36,084 bases of DNA from Acidobacteriota bacterium (lineage in GTDB: Bacteria; Acidobacteriota; UBA6911; RPQK01; JAJDTT01), in the NCBI GenBank assembly GCA_022827025.1, contig JAJDTT010000290.1, positions 1 to 36,084 of the forward strand. The letters run 5' to 3'. Positions 9,301 through 16,132 of this stretch are shown one piece after another. Numbering within the stretch: the stretch's first letter is position 1; every line of letters starts with the position of its first letter. The translations under genes were made by a program, and so were the position numbers. Under the pieces are notes generated by a model. It searched no databases, was not told the DNA's origin, and worked only from the letters and a program-made list of their open reading frames with translations.

Positions 9301-12164
9301 GAGGCGATCGCATCGGCGTCTTCCGAGGCGATGCCATTGCCGGGTTGGAGCCAGTCGTATCCGATCTCGGGGGAGTCCTGTTCTTTGCCCAGGAGGGGGC
9401 CTCGTATCGAGTCCGGGTGAGTCACTTGGGTCGAGGGACTGTCGTCGACCTCCATTGGTCTCAGGGATCGCGACCGGTCAATGACGACTTCGACCGGGCC
9501 GCCGTGCTGGAGGGCGCTCGGGGCACCGTCCTGGGCAACAGTGAGGGGGCCACCCTGGAAGCCGGCGAATGGTTCGCGACGGCGGCGGGCACCACCTGGT
9601 ACCGGTGGATGGGGACCAGCGCCGGCTGGTGGGAATTCTCGACCGAATCGCCGGGGCGCGTGTTCGTGTTCGAGGGCGACAGCATCCCGGCACTTCGGCT
9701 GGTGTCCGGCCTTCCCGGGCAATCCGTTCTCTTCCCCGCCGCCTCCGGTAAGGAGTATCGCATCGCCGTTGCCGAACCCGACCTCGATGTTTCCGGAGGT
9801 CCCTATGAACTGAAGTGGAAGTCCGCGATGACTCCGCCGGGCAATGACCATATCGCGCGTGCGGAGTCCATTGAGAGCGTCCCCTCCTCCCAGGTGAGAA
9901 TGGGCGTCGGCTCCGGCTCGACAGTCGAGCCCGGGGAACCACCGCAGACCGGCGTCCGGACCCGATGGTGGGTGTGGGAAGCCCCGGAGGACGGACGCTA
10001 CACTTGGCGGATCGAGGACGCTTCCGTCGGTCGGAGTTTGCGGGTGGCCGTGTTCGCCGGCCCCTCTGCGGACGATCTGCACCTGGTGGCCCGGACCAGC
10101 ACCCACGTCGTGCCGTCTGATTTCGTGTTGCCGGCCACCGGCGGACAACAGTATTGGATGGCCGCCGGCTTTCCGCCGGGGGACCCCGCCGCATATACGT
10201 TGCCTGAGGTTTCCACCAACGTGATCTGGGGACCGACCCCGGACAACGACGATCTGGCAAGCGCCAAGGTGTTGGAGGAAGCGGCCGGTTCCGTCTCCCA
10301 ATCGACTCGTTTCGCCACCGTCGAACGGGGCGAGCGGATCTCTCTCCTGGGTCACTCGTCTCTCTGGTGGACCTACGAAGCGCCTGATTCCGGTTGGTAC
10401 CGCTTCTGGCTGGAAGACCCCGACAGTCCCTGGGTGGTGGCCGTCTACAGGGAGGAAGGAGACGGGTTCGGAGGGCTTGATTTCATCAGGAGCAGCCATC
10501 CGCCGGAGGGGATCGAACCCGACGCCGTCGAGGTTGTCTTCCAGGCCGAGGAAGGGACCCGCTACACGATCCGGACGGGATCTCGCAATCGTGCAGGTTG
10601 GGGTCCACCCGGGGGTGTCTTCCCGGGCCCACTCTTGCCGGTCGATGAGCCTACCCCGGGCCCTCCGAGCTCCGGCGGCGCTCCCGACGTCGAATTCACC
10701 TTGAACTGGGGTGAGACGGAAGCGCCGGTATGGCTCCGGTACGCCGGGCGCCTGGTTGACGGGGACCGGGACGCCAATGGAACCTCGGTGCCGCTCCGAA
10801 GCCCGTCCAGCTTGACTTTGAATGACCGTGGAACCGCTCTGTATGCGGCGTCGAAGCTGGGGCTGCAAGTCTTCGGACGGGATCCGAAAACCGGAAATCT
10901 GACCTTGAGTCAGTTTCTGGAAGGTGGCGCAGTGGAAGGCAGTTCTCTGATCTGGGATCCGTATCGAGACGAACTCTACGCCCATCTGTGCGGGACGTGG
11001 CGCAGGTTCGTACCCGTCGATGCCACCCAGCGAGAGTTGGAGGACGAGGGGGCCATGACGGTCACAGGTGATTTTCCGGATGCCGCCGAGTGCGACTCCG
11101 GCGTTTTCGGGGACATGTTCCTGCACGATGAAGGCCCGTTCCTGACCGCAGTCGTGCCCGGTGCGGGTCGGCTCCAGGTTCTGGCCCTCGAGACGCCGGG
11201 CGAAATGCGGCATGTCCAGACTTTGAGCATCCCCGAATTGAAGCGCGCCCTGATCTCCAACGGGGGCCGCCACGTCTATGTGGGAACGGATAGTTCGTTG
11301 CTCGTCTTCGAACGCGACGCCGTCACGGGCCGGATCACCAGGTCAACGAACGGTGGAGAGCACTTGTTCGTGGACTTGACGGCGTTGGCGATCAGCGGCG
11401 ATGACCGGTACCTGTTCGTCTTTCACGGCGACGGAGAGATCACGACCGCGTTCCAACTGGAAGAGGATCCTTCCGAACCGCAACATCTCGAAACACTCTC
11501 GCCGTCCTGGACGAGGATTGTGCGGGGGTTTCCGTTCCCGACTCCGCCGGGCTCGGAGAACCGGGGCGGACTCGCCGCCGCCCGGAGGGGAGCGCCCGCA
11601 GTGGACGTATTCTGCTGCGACAGGACATTCGGAATACGGTGGCGGCCTGAACCCGGCGAGCTCGGACTGACGGACCACGTGTCGCTATGGCAACCGGACC
11701 GTTTCAACAACCCGCTGCCCGAATTCGGTGCCGCTCGGAGCCTCGCGGCCAGTCCTGACGGCCGGCACGCCTACGTCGATACGGAGAACGACGGGATTCT
11801 GGTTTTCGAGCGCGTCGGAATCGGATCCGGCGGGGAGGTCGAATGGGACGACGGCAACTACGCAAGGCTGGAGTTGCTCTCGGTTTTTCCCGGCGAGGTG
11901 ACGTTCGGCGGGATTTCGACTGCCGGCTGTATCGAAGCGGCAGACATCGTCATCGAAGAGGTTCACTACTCCGTCTCCCAATCGAAGTGGCAGGCCCGGG
12001 CGACCTCGGACGCCGAATGGACGGACGTCGAAGGAACCGGGGCCGACTGGCGATTCTGTGCCTACACGCCATCGGACCCCGGTGAGTACCGGCTGGTCGC
12101 CAAGATCCGGATCGACGGTGAGCCCGATGTGTATTCGAGCGATACCTGCAACTACGTGGAGTAA
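6339..12164 (+). CDS. Giant S8 subtilisin-like protease with tandem repeats and probable beta-propeller
   Basis: A 1941-residue extracytoplasmic serine protease. A basic N-terminus and a hydrophobic segment (about residues 9-28) form a signal peptide or membrane anchor. An acidic, low-complexity stretch and a propeptide-like region reach to about 300. The peptidase domain has a complete triad: Asp333 (VMDTG), His379 (DGHGTHV) and Ser561 (GTSMSSP), with the oxyanion Asn490 in an unusual AQSNEG setting instead of AAGN. A beta-sandwich (about 640-765) follows, then four tandem repeats beginning at about 919, 1048, 1169 and 1303 (NDDFxxAxVLEG ... WYRW). A region at about 1461-1830 has propeller-like repeats (SPDGRHAYV, GILVFER). 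The last 85 residues form a separate small domain with two or three Cys. It is not in an operon and ends facing the convergent hydroxyacid dehydrogenase. Substrates are unknown; a surface or secreted role is inferred. Confidence 0.92.
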   Translation: MYSARNRSFRVLIFLAVAGSLAGWVLYHASPGEEREPNWSGESAVTRAARARIAAEGRGDVHEPPIQAAPRSSEKRHAGDSGEEDAVPAPPDGYSFVSYHGEMSRAGIEGEVDSGDEPWGPNPDWLDSTTSIERLADQASAAGRDWTFGWVRLAGDARVDDLAPSLPDLGATILGSSGNLVRVQLPADPVLLQEIAALPEVAGLGPVPPERKLSERFARESLKLPGQDQVPVFVTLMTDDPDGRWRRALEDLGAVVGRYDPDLRVYPANVAYGQLQTLAATDYVLAVEPVGIVRAAHDTAVPAMGADVLRVYDGSPGIFSGVGGASVPIGVMDTGLNLNHLDIESNRESICGVDFTGSALSLLPPSDRSEDLWVDQDGHGTHVTGTMVGNGTVQRRFAGMAPSVRDIRFAKVLDGFGVGDSGGTLRGMDFLAKATECADAVQAPEPVKPLIVNMSLSGSSRWFEGKGLGERKLDSIVWGYRQLYVVAQSNEGVEGFSNFASAKSSLSVGATLDSGDVAVFSSHGPTADGRLAPQVVAPGVRVHSAAGGGSRGGYHAQSGTSMSSPAVAGVAALLMDAVPEHREQPALARARLMAGALRPDPWLEVPGAFPTTNSDGPGSLQAQYGLGKASARTSVLNRDEADGWIGGGAVSELQEGEYAYQDIEVPEGASRLDLVMTWDEPPADAIVDTVLNDLDLWLDRDGDCETGACGEQVSASRVDNVEWIIVRNPEPGVYRAKVVARRVYTAAPRAALAWTVIRGASTPNLMIEADQAFLAHGGEQELTLTVTVDEYVAAGSRLHVDCRDADGASGCDGIQIHTVSATREDGIPVDLSEETGTPLPSDEEDKLTAPGLLGSSIPLGEIAAGETQEVKFIVSSAAEGDSVRLYFTASSWNSKGASVSVGVGAGSTDRSGAAQLPDNDDFAAAAVLEGEQGSHTVDLLPATPEPEEPLFTARQGRPYGSVWYRWTAPANGAIRFSLHPSGDLRTRRGDRIGVFRGDAIAGLEPVVSDLGGVLFFAQEGASYRVRVSHLGRGTVVDLHWSQGSRPVNDDFDRAAVLEGARGTVLGNSEGATLEAGEWFATAAGTTWYRWMGTSAGWWEFSTESPGRVFVFEGDSIPALRLVSGLPGQSVLFPAASGKEYRIAVAEPDLDVSGGPYELKWKSAMTPPGNDHIARAESIESVPSSQVRMGVGSGSTVEPGEPPQTGVRTRWWVWEAPEDGRYTWRIEDASVGRSLRVAVFAGPSADDLHLVARTSTHVVPSDFVLPATGGQQYWMAAGFPPGDPAAYTLPEVSTNVIWGPTPDNDDLASAKVLEEAAGSVSQSTRFATVERGERISLLGHSSLWWTYEAPDSGWYRFWLEDPDSPWVVAVYREEGDGFGGLDFIRSSHPPEGIEPDAVEVVFQAEEGTRYTIRTGSRNRAGWGPPGGVFPGPLLPVDEPTPGPPSSGGAPDVEFTLNWGETEAPVWLRYAGRLVDGDRDANGTSVPLRSPSSLTLNDRGTALYAASKLGLQVFGRDPKTGNLTLSQFLEGGAVEGSSLIWDPYRDELYAHLCGTWRRFVPVDATQRELEDEGAMTVTGDFPDAAECDSGVFGDMFLHDEGPFLTAVVPGAGRLQVLALETPGEMRHVQTLSIPELKRALISNGGRHVYVGTDSSLLVFERDAVTGRITRSTNGGEHLFVDLTALAISGDDRYLFVFHGDGEITTAFQLEEDPSEPQHLETLSPSWTRIVRGFPFPTPPGSENRGGLAAARRGAPAVDVFCCDRTFGIRWRPEPGELGLTDHVSLWQPDRFNNPLPEFGAARSLAASPDGRHAYVDTENDGILVFERVGIGSGGEVEWDDGNYARLELLSVFPGEVTFGGISTAGCIEAADIVIEEVHYSVSQSKWQARATSDAEWTDVEGTGADWRFCAYTPSDPGEYRLVAKIRIDGEPDVYSSDTCNYVE
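9093..10700 (+). repeat. Four tandem ~125-residue coding repeats inside the protease
   Basis: Within the protease, units begin at bases 9093, 9480, 9843 and 10245 (residues 919, 1048, 1169, 1303). Each starts with a variant of NDDFxxAxVLEG, has an aromatic core of the WYRW or WWVW type about 50-60 residues later followed by G-(W/R)-Y-x-F/W, and then a RxxVFxGD-type strand. Units 1 and 2 are most alike; units 3 and 4 are more diverged. The pattern resembles a beta-sandwich repeat common in secreted proteins of Acidobacteriota and Planctomycetota, probably for surface or carbohydrate attachment; that function is inferred. Confidence 0.7.
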
Positions 12165-12248
12165 AGGAGCCTGTGGCGAATGCCATGAAAGATCTCACAG
12201 GCGACACGACGACGCCTCCAACTTGGATTCTCCTTCCGAAGGTTTGGA

Positions 12249-12264
12249 CAGCACCCGCGTGCTG
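12249..12264. other. Small hairpin in the convergent gap 12165-12311
   Basis: A perfect 6-bp stem (CAGCAC/GTGCTG) with a 4-base loop lies in the 147-bp gap between the converging ends of the protease and the hydroxyacid dehydrogenase. There is no T-run on either side, so a role as a terminator is only possible. Nothing else is recognisable in the gap. Confidence 0.3.
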
Positions 12265-12311
12265 ACAGCGGGAACCCTGCGCGATCTTCGCCGCCCGATG
12301 AGAAATTCCGG

Positions 12312-13325
12312 CTACTGATCGATGGAGGCTCGGAGACCGGGCCGCCGGAGGACATCCGGATTCACGACCCAGTCCGGGACCTTGCCCGAGAGGACATCGG
12401 CAACTTGCTGAGCCGCCGTTGTTTGCAGTTCCAGGAGCGACTCCTGCGAGTAGAACGAAGCGTGCGGAGTGATGATGATCTTGGGGTGGAGCACCACCGG
12501 GTCGTTCGGGGCCGGCGGCTCCTGGGGAAGCACGTCCAATCCCGCGCCCGCGATCTCGCCCGCATCGAGAGCCTCCACCAGCGCGGCCGTGTCCACCACG
12601 GCGCCCCGGGAGGTGTTGATGAGGAAGGCCTCGGACCGCATCCGCCGAAAGGCGTCCCGGTTGAAGAGGTGATGGGTCTCATCGTTGAGGGGCACATGAA
12701 TGGAAATGTAGTCGCTGTCCGCCCACAGCCGATGCAGATCCATCGGTTCCGCGCCGTGTTCCCGCACGGCGGCATCATCCAGATAGGGGTCGAAGGCGGC
12801 GACCTTGAGACCGAAGGCCCGGGCCTTGCGGCCCAGGGTGCGGCCGATCTTTCCGAACCCCACGATTCCCAGGGTCCGCCCCCGAATCCGGAAGATGGGC
12901 CGGCCCGGCGCCATTCCGTAGCGGCCCGCCTTGGCCTCCCGGTCGAAGAGAACCACCTTGCGGGCCGAGGCCAGAAGCAGGGCCAGGGCCTGGTCGGTGA
13001 CCTCTTCCAGGCAGTAAGCGGGAACGTTGGTCACGACGACGCCCTGTTCCGTGGCGAACGGGATGTCGATGTTGTCCAGGCCGATTCCGTACCGGGAGAT
13101 GATCTGGCAGCGCGTGGCCTTGCGGATCGTCCGTGTCGACACCGCCTTCCAGCAGGTCAGGATGGCGTCGGCTTGGGGAGCCAGCTCCACCAATTCGTCC
13201 TCTTCCCCGGTGGAAGCCACCAACAGGGAGGCTCCGATCCGGCCCAGGATCTCCTTCTCCGGATCGAGTGTCGGCCAGGCATAGTCCGTGACCAGGACGC
13301 GCGGTCCCTGTCGTCCCTCGCTCAT
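12312..13325 (-). CDS. D-2-hydroxyacid dehydrogenase, CtBP-like
   Basis: A 337-residue NAD-dependent D-isomer-specific 2-hydroxyacid dehydrogenase, cytoplasmic. The substrate domain includes ISRYGIGLDNID (76-87) and the linker VPAYCLEEVTDQALALLL. The Rossmann domain has GFGKIG at 156-161 and DPY at 179-181, consistent with NAD use. The catalytic set is complete: Arg240 (NTSRG), Glu269 (PQEPP) and His288 (TPHASFYS). HASFYS is typical of the branch annotated as C-terminal-binding-protein-like dehydrogenases rather than of SerA, and there is no ACT domain. The ATG overlaps the stop of the upstream TlpA-like gene by 4 bp (ATGA), so translation is probably coupled. The substrate is unknown; a sugar-acid or glyoxylate/hydroxypyruvate-type acid is possible. 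Confidence 0.9.
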   Translation of the reverse strand: MSEGRQGPRVLVTDYAWPTLDPEKEILGRIGASLLVASTGEEDELVELAPQADAILTCWKAVSTRTIRKATRCQIISRYGIGLDNIDIPFATEQGVVVTNVPAYCLEEVTDQALALLLASARKVVLFDREAKAGRYGMAPGRPIFRIRGRTLGIVGFGKIGRTLGRKARAFGLKVAAFDPYLDDAAVREHGAEPMDLHRLWADSDYISIHVPLNDETHHLFNRDAFRRMRSEAFLINTSRGAVVDTAALVEALDAGEIAGAGLDVLPQEPPAPNDPVVLHPKIIITPHASFYSQESLLELQTTAAQQVADVLSGKVPDWVVNPDVLRRPGLRASIDQ

Positions 13326-13921
13326 GTGCTGTCTCCCTCCATGACCCCCTTATCCAACAGTTCGGTCAAAAAGTGGACGGACGATTCATCGTCCCAGGCG
13401 GCGCTCCCCACGTGGCGGAACACGATCCGGCCCGTCCGGTCCAGTATGAAGGTCGCCGGAATTCCTCGACTATCGAACGCGGAGGGCCTCTCCTCGTCCG
13501 AGACGTACAAGGGCAGTTTCCACCCCTTCTCATCCACGAACTTCTCGACCACGTCCGGCGGCTCGTCCGAGACCAGGAGGAACGCCACGTCCTCCCGCGG
13601 AAACTGTTCGTATAGGCGCTGAATGCCGGGCATTTCGACCACGCACGGGCCGCACCACGTGGCCCAGAGGTTGACGAATAGCACCTTCCCCTCGAACGCG
13701 GACAGCGAAGTCTCCTCCCCGTCCAAACTCCTGAGCTTCCACTCCGTGCCGGTAAGCGATTCCTGTTGGGGAAACGGCGGCGGGGACAGGCCTGCGTCCA
13801 GGCCGTCCATCGGCGGTCCGGGCTGGAGCATGAACAGGAGGGCGACGGCAGGGATCACAGTGAACCCGAGTACCACACCCACGGCCAGACCAGCGAAGAA
13901 GTTCCGGTTGAAGAAACTCAT
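13322..13921 (-). CDS. TlpA-family membrane-anchored thioredoxin
   Basis: A 199-residue protein with an N-terminal membrane anchor (about residues 8-31) and a periplasmic thioredoxin fold. The redox motif is WCGPC with Cys90 and Cys93, and the cis-proline is in GIPATF (Pro155), as in TlpA/ResA-type thiol-disulfide oxidoreductases. Many members serve cytochrome c maturation or general disulfide reduction. Given the heme-c motif proteins in this window, a link to apocytochrome reduction is possible, but no Ccm genes are seen here. The start at 13921 is supported by a strong ribosome binding site (AAGGAGGAAA, about 8 bp upstream). It overlaps the hydroxyacid dehydrogenase by 4 bp, an unexplained pairing. 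Confidence 0.93.
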   Translation of the reverse strand: MSFFNRNFFAGLAVGVVLGFTVIPAVALLFMLQPGPPMDGLDAGLSPPPFPQQESLTGTEWKLRSLDGEETSLSAFEGKVLFVNLWATWCGPCVVEMPGIQRLYEQFPREDVAFLLVSDEPPDVVEKFVDEKGWKLPLYVSDEERPSAFDSRGIPATFILDRTGRIVFRHVGSAAWDDESSVHFLTELLDKGVMEGDST

Positions 13922-13950
13922 GGGTTTCCTCCTTCTCGGTCAGCATAACA

Positions 13951-13981
13951 AATGCCGGTGGGAGCGACGGCATTCTTGCCG
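13951..13981. repeat. Overlapping alternative hairpins ahead of the TlpA gene
   Basis: Two mutually exclusive stems share one arm: AATGCCG (13951-13957) with CGGCATT (13968-13974), and CGGCA (13968-13972) with TGCCG (13977-13981). They lie 30-60 bp upstream of the TlpA start, within the 139-bp gap after the chlorite-dismutase-like gene. The layout GTGGGAGCGACGG plus hairpin resembles REP-type intergenic repeats. A regulatory leader is the alternative. Only the pairing itself is seen. Confidence 0.45.
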
Positions 13982-14060
13982 ACGAACTCCCAGGTGGCCG
14001 TCGTCTTTTTTCGTTCCTGAGAACTGGTGGGTCGGGGTGGGGCCGCGATGGCGACTGCCG

Positions 14061-14798
14061 TTAGCCCACGGGGCTCCGCCACCGCGTCCGCCCCACGAAG
14101 AACGGACCCATCTGCTGCATGAACTCGGAGGTCTGCCGGGTCCGGCGCATCCTCTGGACCAGATGGGAGAGCGGATGCAGTTCCTTGCCCACCAGGCCGA
14201 TGACGAACTCGTTGTCGTTGGTGTCGATCCCGTGGCAGGCCAGCCGGATGTCGTGGGCCAGATCCTGTTGTCCGTAGAGCCGGCCGACGCCCCCGTGTTC
14301 CCTCAGAATGCTCTGCTGCACGTTCTGCGGCTGGGCGTTGAAGGCCCCGGTGCGGCGCAGGGGGTACCAGACGGCCCAGGGCCAATCCGGATTCAGTGCG
14401 GTCCGCTGGGGACGCCCGATGAGCCAGTCCTCGACATCGGGCTCGTAGCCGCTGGCATAGCTTCGGCCCAGCATGGTGAACTCGGGCCGCAGCGTGAGGG
14501 AGCCGAAAGACCCGCGATTGAGGAAGGGCCGCACCAGGTTGACGAAGTCGGCCGGGTCCTCGGACATGGTCAGAAGCCCGACTCCTCGGGGATGATTCAG
14601 ATCCTGGTAGAGCACGGCCGGCTTCAATCTGCTGGCCTTGAGCTGTTGGATCAGCGGCCCGGTGTCGCGGCAGCCGCTGAAGACATGAAGCTGCATGAAG
14701 AGCCGCCGGTCGGTCGCATATTCGTTCCCGTCCCGGTCCCGGCCGTGCTCCAGGACGTCAACCCGATGTTGTGGTTTCTGAGTGTGCATGTGCGTCAT
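14061..14798 (-). CDS. Chlorite dismutase-family (Cld/HemQ-like) heme protein
   Basis: A protein of 245 residues from the ATG at 14798. Longer in-frame starts would run into the PIN gene, and the N-terminus before MTHMHTQ has no family character. The C-terminal half shows the family pattern: WYPLRRTGAFNAQ, ILREHGGVGRLYG, then RLACHGIDTNDNEFVIGLVG, where the His of CHGID aligns with the axial heme His of chlorite dismutase (YHSTGLDDTDF), and ends with MQQMGPFFVGR. HemQ proteins (coproheme decarboxylases of Gram-positive bacteria) share this fold, as do true chlorite dismutases. I cannot decide which activity, if any, applies, and no heme-synthesis or perchlorate genes are nearby. It begins one base after the PIN toxin stop, so it is probably co-transcribed with the toxin-antitoxin pair. 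Confidence 0.82.
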   Translation of the reverse strand: MTHMHTQKPQHRVDVLEHGRDRDGNEYATDRRLFMQLHVFSGCRDTGPLIQQLKASRLKPAVLYQDLNHPRGVGLLTMSEDPADFVNLVRPFLNRGSFGSLTLRPEFTMLGRSYASGYEPDVEDWLIGRPQRTALNPDWPWAVWYPLRRTGAFNAQPQNVQQSILREHGGVGRLYGQQDLAHDIRLACHGIDTNDNEFVIGLVGKELHPLSHLVQRMRRTRQTSEFMQQMGPFFVGRTRWRSPVG

Positions 14799-14799
14799 T

Positions 14800-15249
14800 C
14801 TACTCGATCGGCGAATTCTCACCGATCCCGAGTCCCGGGACGAAAGAGCCTCCAAGTGCTGAGAGAAACCGGGGAGCGTTGACGATCTTGGTGCCGCGGT
14901 GTTCTCCGAGCGGTAGCAGATGCCGCCGGTCACCCGTTACCAGGTAATCGGCAGCGGATTCGATCGCGCACGCAAGGATCTGGTTGTCGGCTTCGTTATT
15001 CGCGATTACGTCTGGCAACTGCCGGGGATCGATGATGGTTGCCGAATCGCCCAGCATCGCAATCGCACGGTCCGAAACGGTTTCCCACCAACGGAACTTC
15101 CGCACCAATACTCCACGAACCTCATCCACAATCAACGGGGAGAGGACCAACGCATAACGCCCCCGGCGGGCCAGATCGAGAACGAGACGCTCGTTTCCAG
15201 GAAAGTTCAGGCCGGAGACAATGACGTTGGTGTCCAGAACGAGCCTCAT
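14800..15249 (-). CDS. PIN-domain toxin (putative ribonuclease), type II TA system
   Basis: A 149-residue PIN-domain protein of the COG1569-like group. The acidic residues expected for Mg-dependent RNase activity are present: Asp6 (LDTNV), Glu43 (VDEV), Asp88 (NEADNQIL) and Asp107 (VTGDRRHL). The conserved NEADNQILACAIESAADYLVTGDRRHLL block is almost canonical. It starts within the stop of the upstream ribbon-helix-helix gene (4-bp overlap, 15246-15249), the typical antitoxin-first order. The chlorite-dismutase-like gene follows after a single base. Expected role: growth control or plasmid/genome stabilisation by RNA cleavage when the antitoxin is lost; the RNA target is unknown. Confidence 0.9.
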   Translation of the reverse strand: MRLVLDTNVIVSGLNFPGNERLVLDLARRGRYALVLSPLIVDEVRGVLVRKFRWWETVSDRAIAMLGDSATIIDPRQLPDVIANNEADNQILACAIESAADYLVTGDRRHLLPLGEHRGTKIVNAPRFLSALGGSFVPGLGIGENSPIE

Positions 15250-15503
15250 GAGCGAGAAGCGGCTGTCTCGGCCCGAAACTCCTCAACCAGGAGCCCCACA
15301 TCCTCCGGACCAATGCCCTTCTCTCTCGTCCGCCGTTCCCCATACTGGAGCAACTGCCTCCATTCGCACTCCTCGATGTATCGGAGCAGTGCCGTTCGCA
15401 GAAGTGCGCTCCTGGTGCGGCCTTCCTGTTTCAAGATTTCGTCCACCCTGTCCGCCAGCTCGGGCGGCAGTGAGAACGTAATGGTCCTGCTGGTTCTGGC
15501 CAT
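15246..15503 (-). CDS. Ribbon-helix-helix (CopG-type) antitoxin
   Basis: An 85-residue protein with an N-terminal ribbon-helix-helix DNA-binding domain (RTITFSLPPELADRVDEIL, then RTRSALLRTALLRYIEE, residues 6-45) and a charged C-terminal tail that would wrap the toxin. This matches the VapB/CopG-type antitoxins that pair with PIN toxins. It precedes and overlaps the toxin gene by 4 bp. Such proteins repress their own promoter; a 10-bp direct repeat lies 14-33 bases upstream of the start (15517-15536). A weak ribosome binding site (AGAGG) precedes the ATG. Confidence 0.9.
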   Translation of the reverse strand: MARTSRTITFSLPPELADRVDEILKQEGRTRSALLRTALLRYIEECEWRQLLQYGERRTREKGIGPEDVGLLVEEFRAETAASRS

Positions 15504-15516
15504 ATTGCCTCTGGCT

Positions 15517-15536
15517 GAGTGTTACCGAGTCTTACT
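15517..15536 (-). promoter_or_regulatory. Tandem 10-bp direct repeat, candidate antitoxin operator
   Basis: GAGTGTTACC and GAGTCTTACT stand head to tail (8 of 10 identical), with a 10-bp period, just upstream of the antitoxin start. Ribbon-helix-helix repressors commonly bind short repeats one helical turn apart. No clear -35/-10 pair was found around it, so the assignment rests on position and spacing only. The rest of the 192-bp gap to the hicB stop (15504-15695) has no other strong feature beyond a loose 7-bp inverted repeat at 15661-15694. Confidence 0.4.
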
Positions 15537-15695
15537 CAAATCTCCCATCCGACTCAGACGATTGTCGAACGGTTGAACCTTTTTTTGCGGCTGGCTTGGC
15601 GATTGAAACCAAAAGTTGAAGTTCGAAACGGCAGGTTGGAGTCCTCTTGTCAAAATGCAACCAGAAGCCGGGCGTGGTCGGATGCGTCTTCTGGA

Positions 15696-15932
15696 TTATG
15701 GCAGACGGAGATTCGGTGTCGCTTCCTCTACCGTTACCTGGATGGACATGGCGCGGGGTTCGGGAGTCGGGTCGCCATCGTCTCGGAGCATTTCCAAGTG
15801 GTAGACGATGCCTTTACTAATCAGATCCGCGGTTTCGGCAAGAGTATCTCCAGCAGCTACACAACCCGGCAGGTCCGGCACATATGCTGAATAACCGTTG
15901 CCGGACTTCTCGATGACAGCGGTGTACTTCAT
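15696..15932 (-). CDS. hicB: HicB-family antitoxin (short form)
   Basis: A 78-residue protein with the HicB partial RNase-H fold pattern: MKYTAVIEKSGNGYSAYVPDLPGCVAAGDT (1-30), then an AETADLISKGIVYHLEMLRDDG helix. It has no C-terminal DNA-binding domain that I can identify, in contrast to the longer HicB at 30594-31022. It overlaps the hicA stop by 4 bp (15929-15932), so toxin comes before antitoxin and the two are probably translationally coupled. Its job is to bind and neutralise the HicA toxin. Confidence 0.9.
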   Translation of the reverse strand: MKYTAVIEKSGNGYSAYVPDLPGCVAAGDTLAETADLISKGIVYHLEMLRDDGDPTPEPRAMSIQVTVEEATPNLRLP

Positions 15933-16132
15933 GACGATTCGCCCTGATCGAGCCTAGCCTGCTTCAAAATACTATTCCAAGTACCTGGGGCCAAGTCCTT
16001 GCTCATACTCCCTGCAATGGTAACGGTTCCAAGCTTTTCAGGATGTTTGTAGTGGCGATGGCTGCCCCGAGTTCGTACCCATAGCCAACCATCGCGTTTA
16101 AGGAGACGGATCGCGTCTCGAACTTTGGGCAT
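15929..16132 (-). CDS. hicA: HicA-family mRNA interferase toxin
   Basis: A 67-residue protein with the double-stranded-RNA-binding-like HicA fold. It starts with VRDAIRLLKRDGWLWVRTRGSHRHYKHP, where the catalytic His is His25 in RGSH, and ends with DLAPGTWNSILKQA. HicA toxins cleave mRNA independently of translation. Its length is typical. No good ribosome binding site is visible ahead of the ATG at 16132, which may keep toxin levels low. It forms an operon with the overlapping hicB. Confidence 0.92.
   Translation of the reverse strand: MPKVRDAIRLLKRDGWLWVRTRGSHRHYKHPEKLGTVTIAGSMSKDLAPGTWNSILKQARLDQGESS

Noticed and set aside
15661-15694. CCAGAAG/CTTCTGG inverted repeat after the first hicB as a terminator
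   Set aside because: The 20-base loop is long, the stem only 7 bp, and no T-run follows; kept only as a remark.
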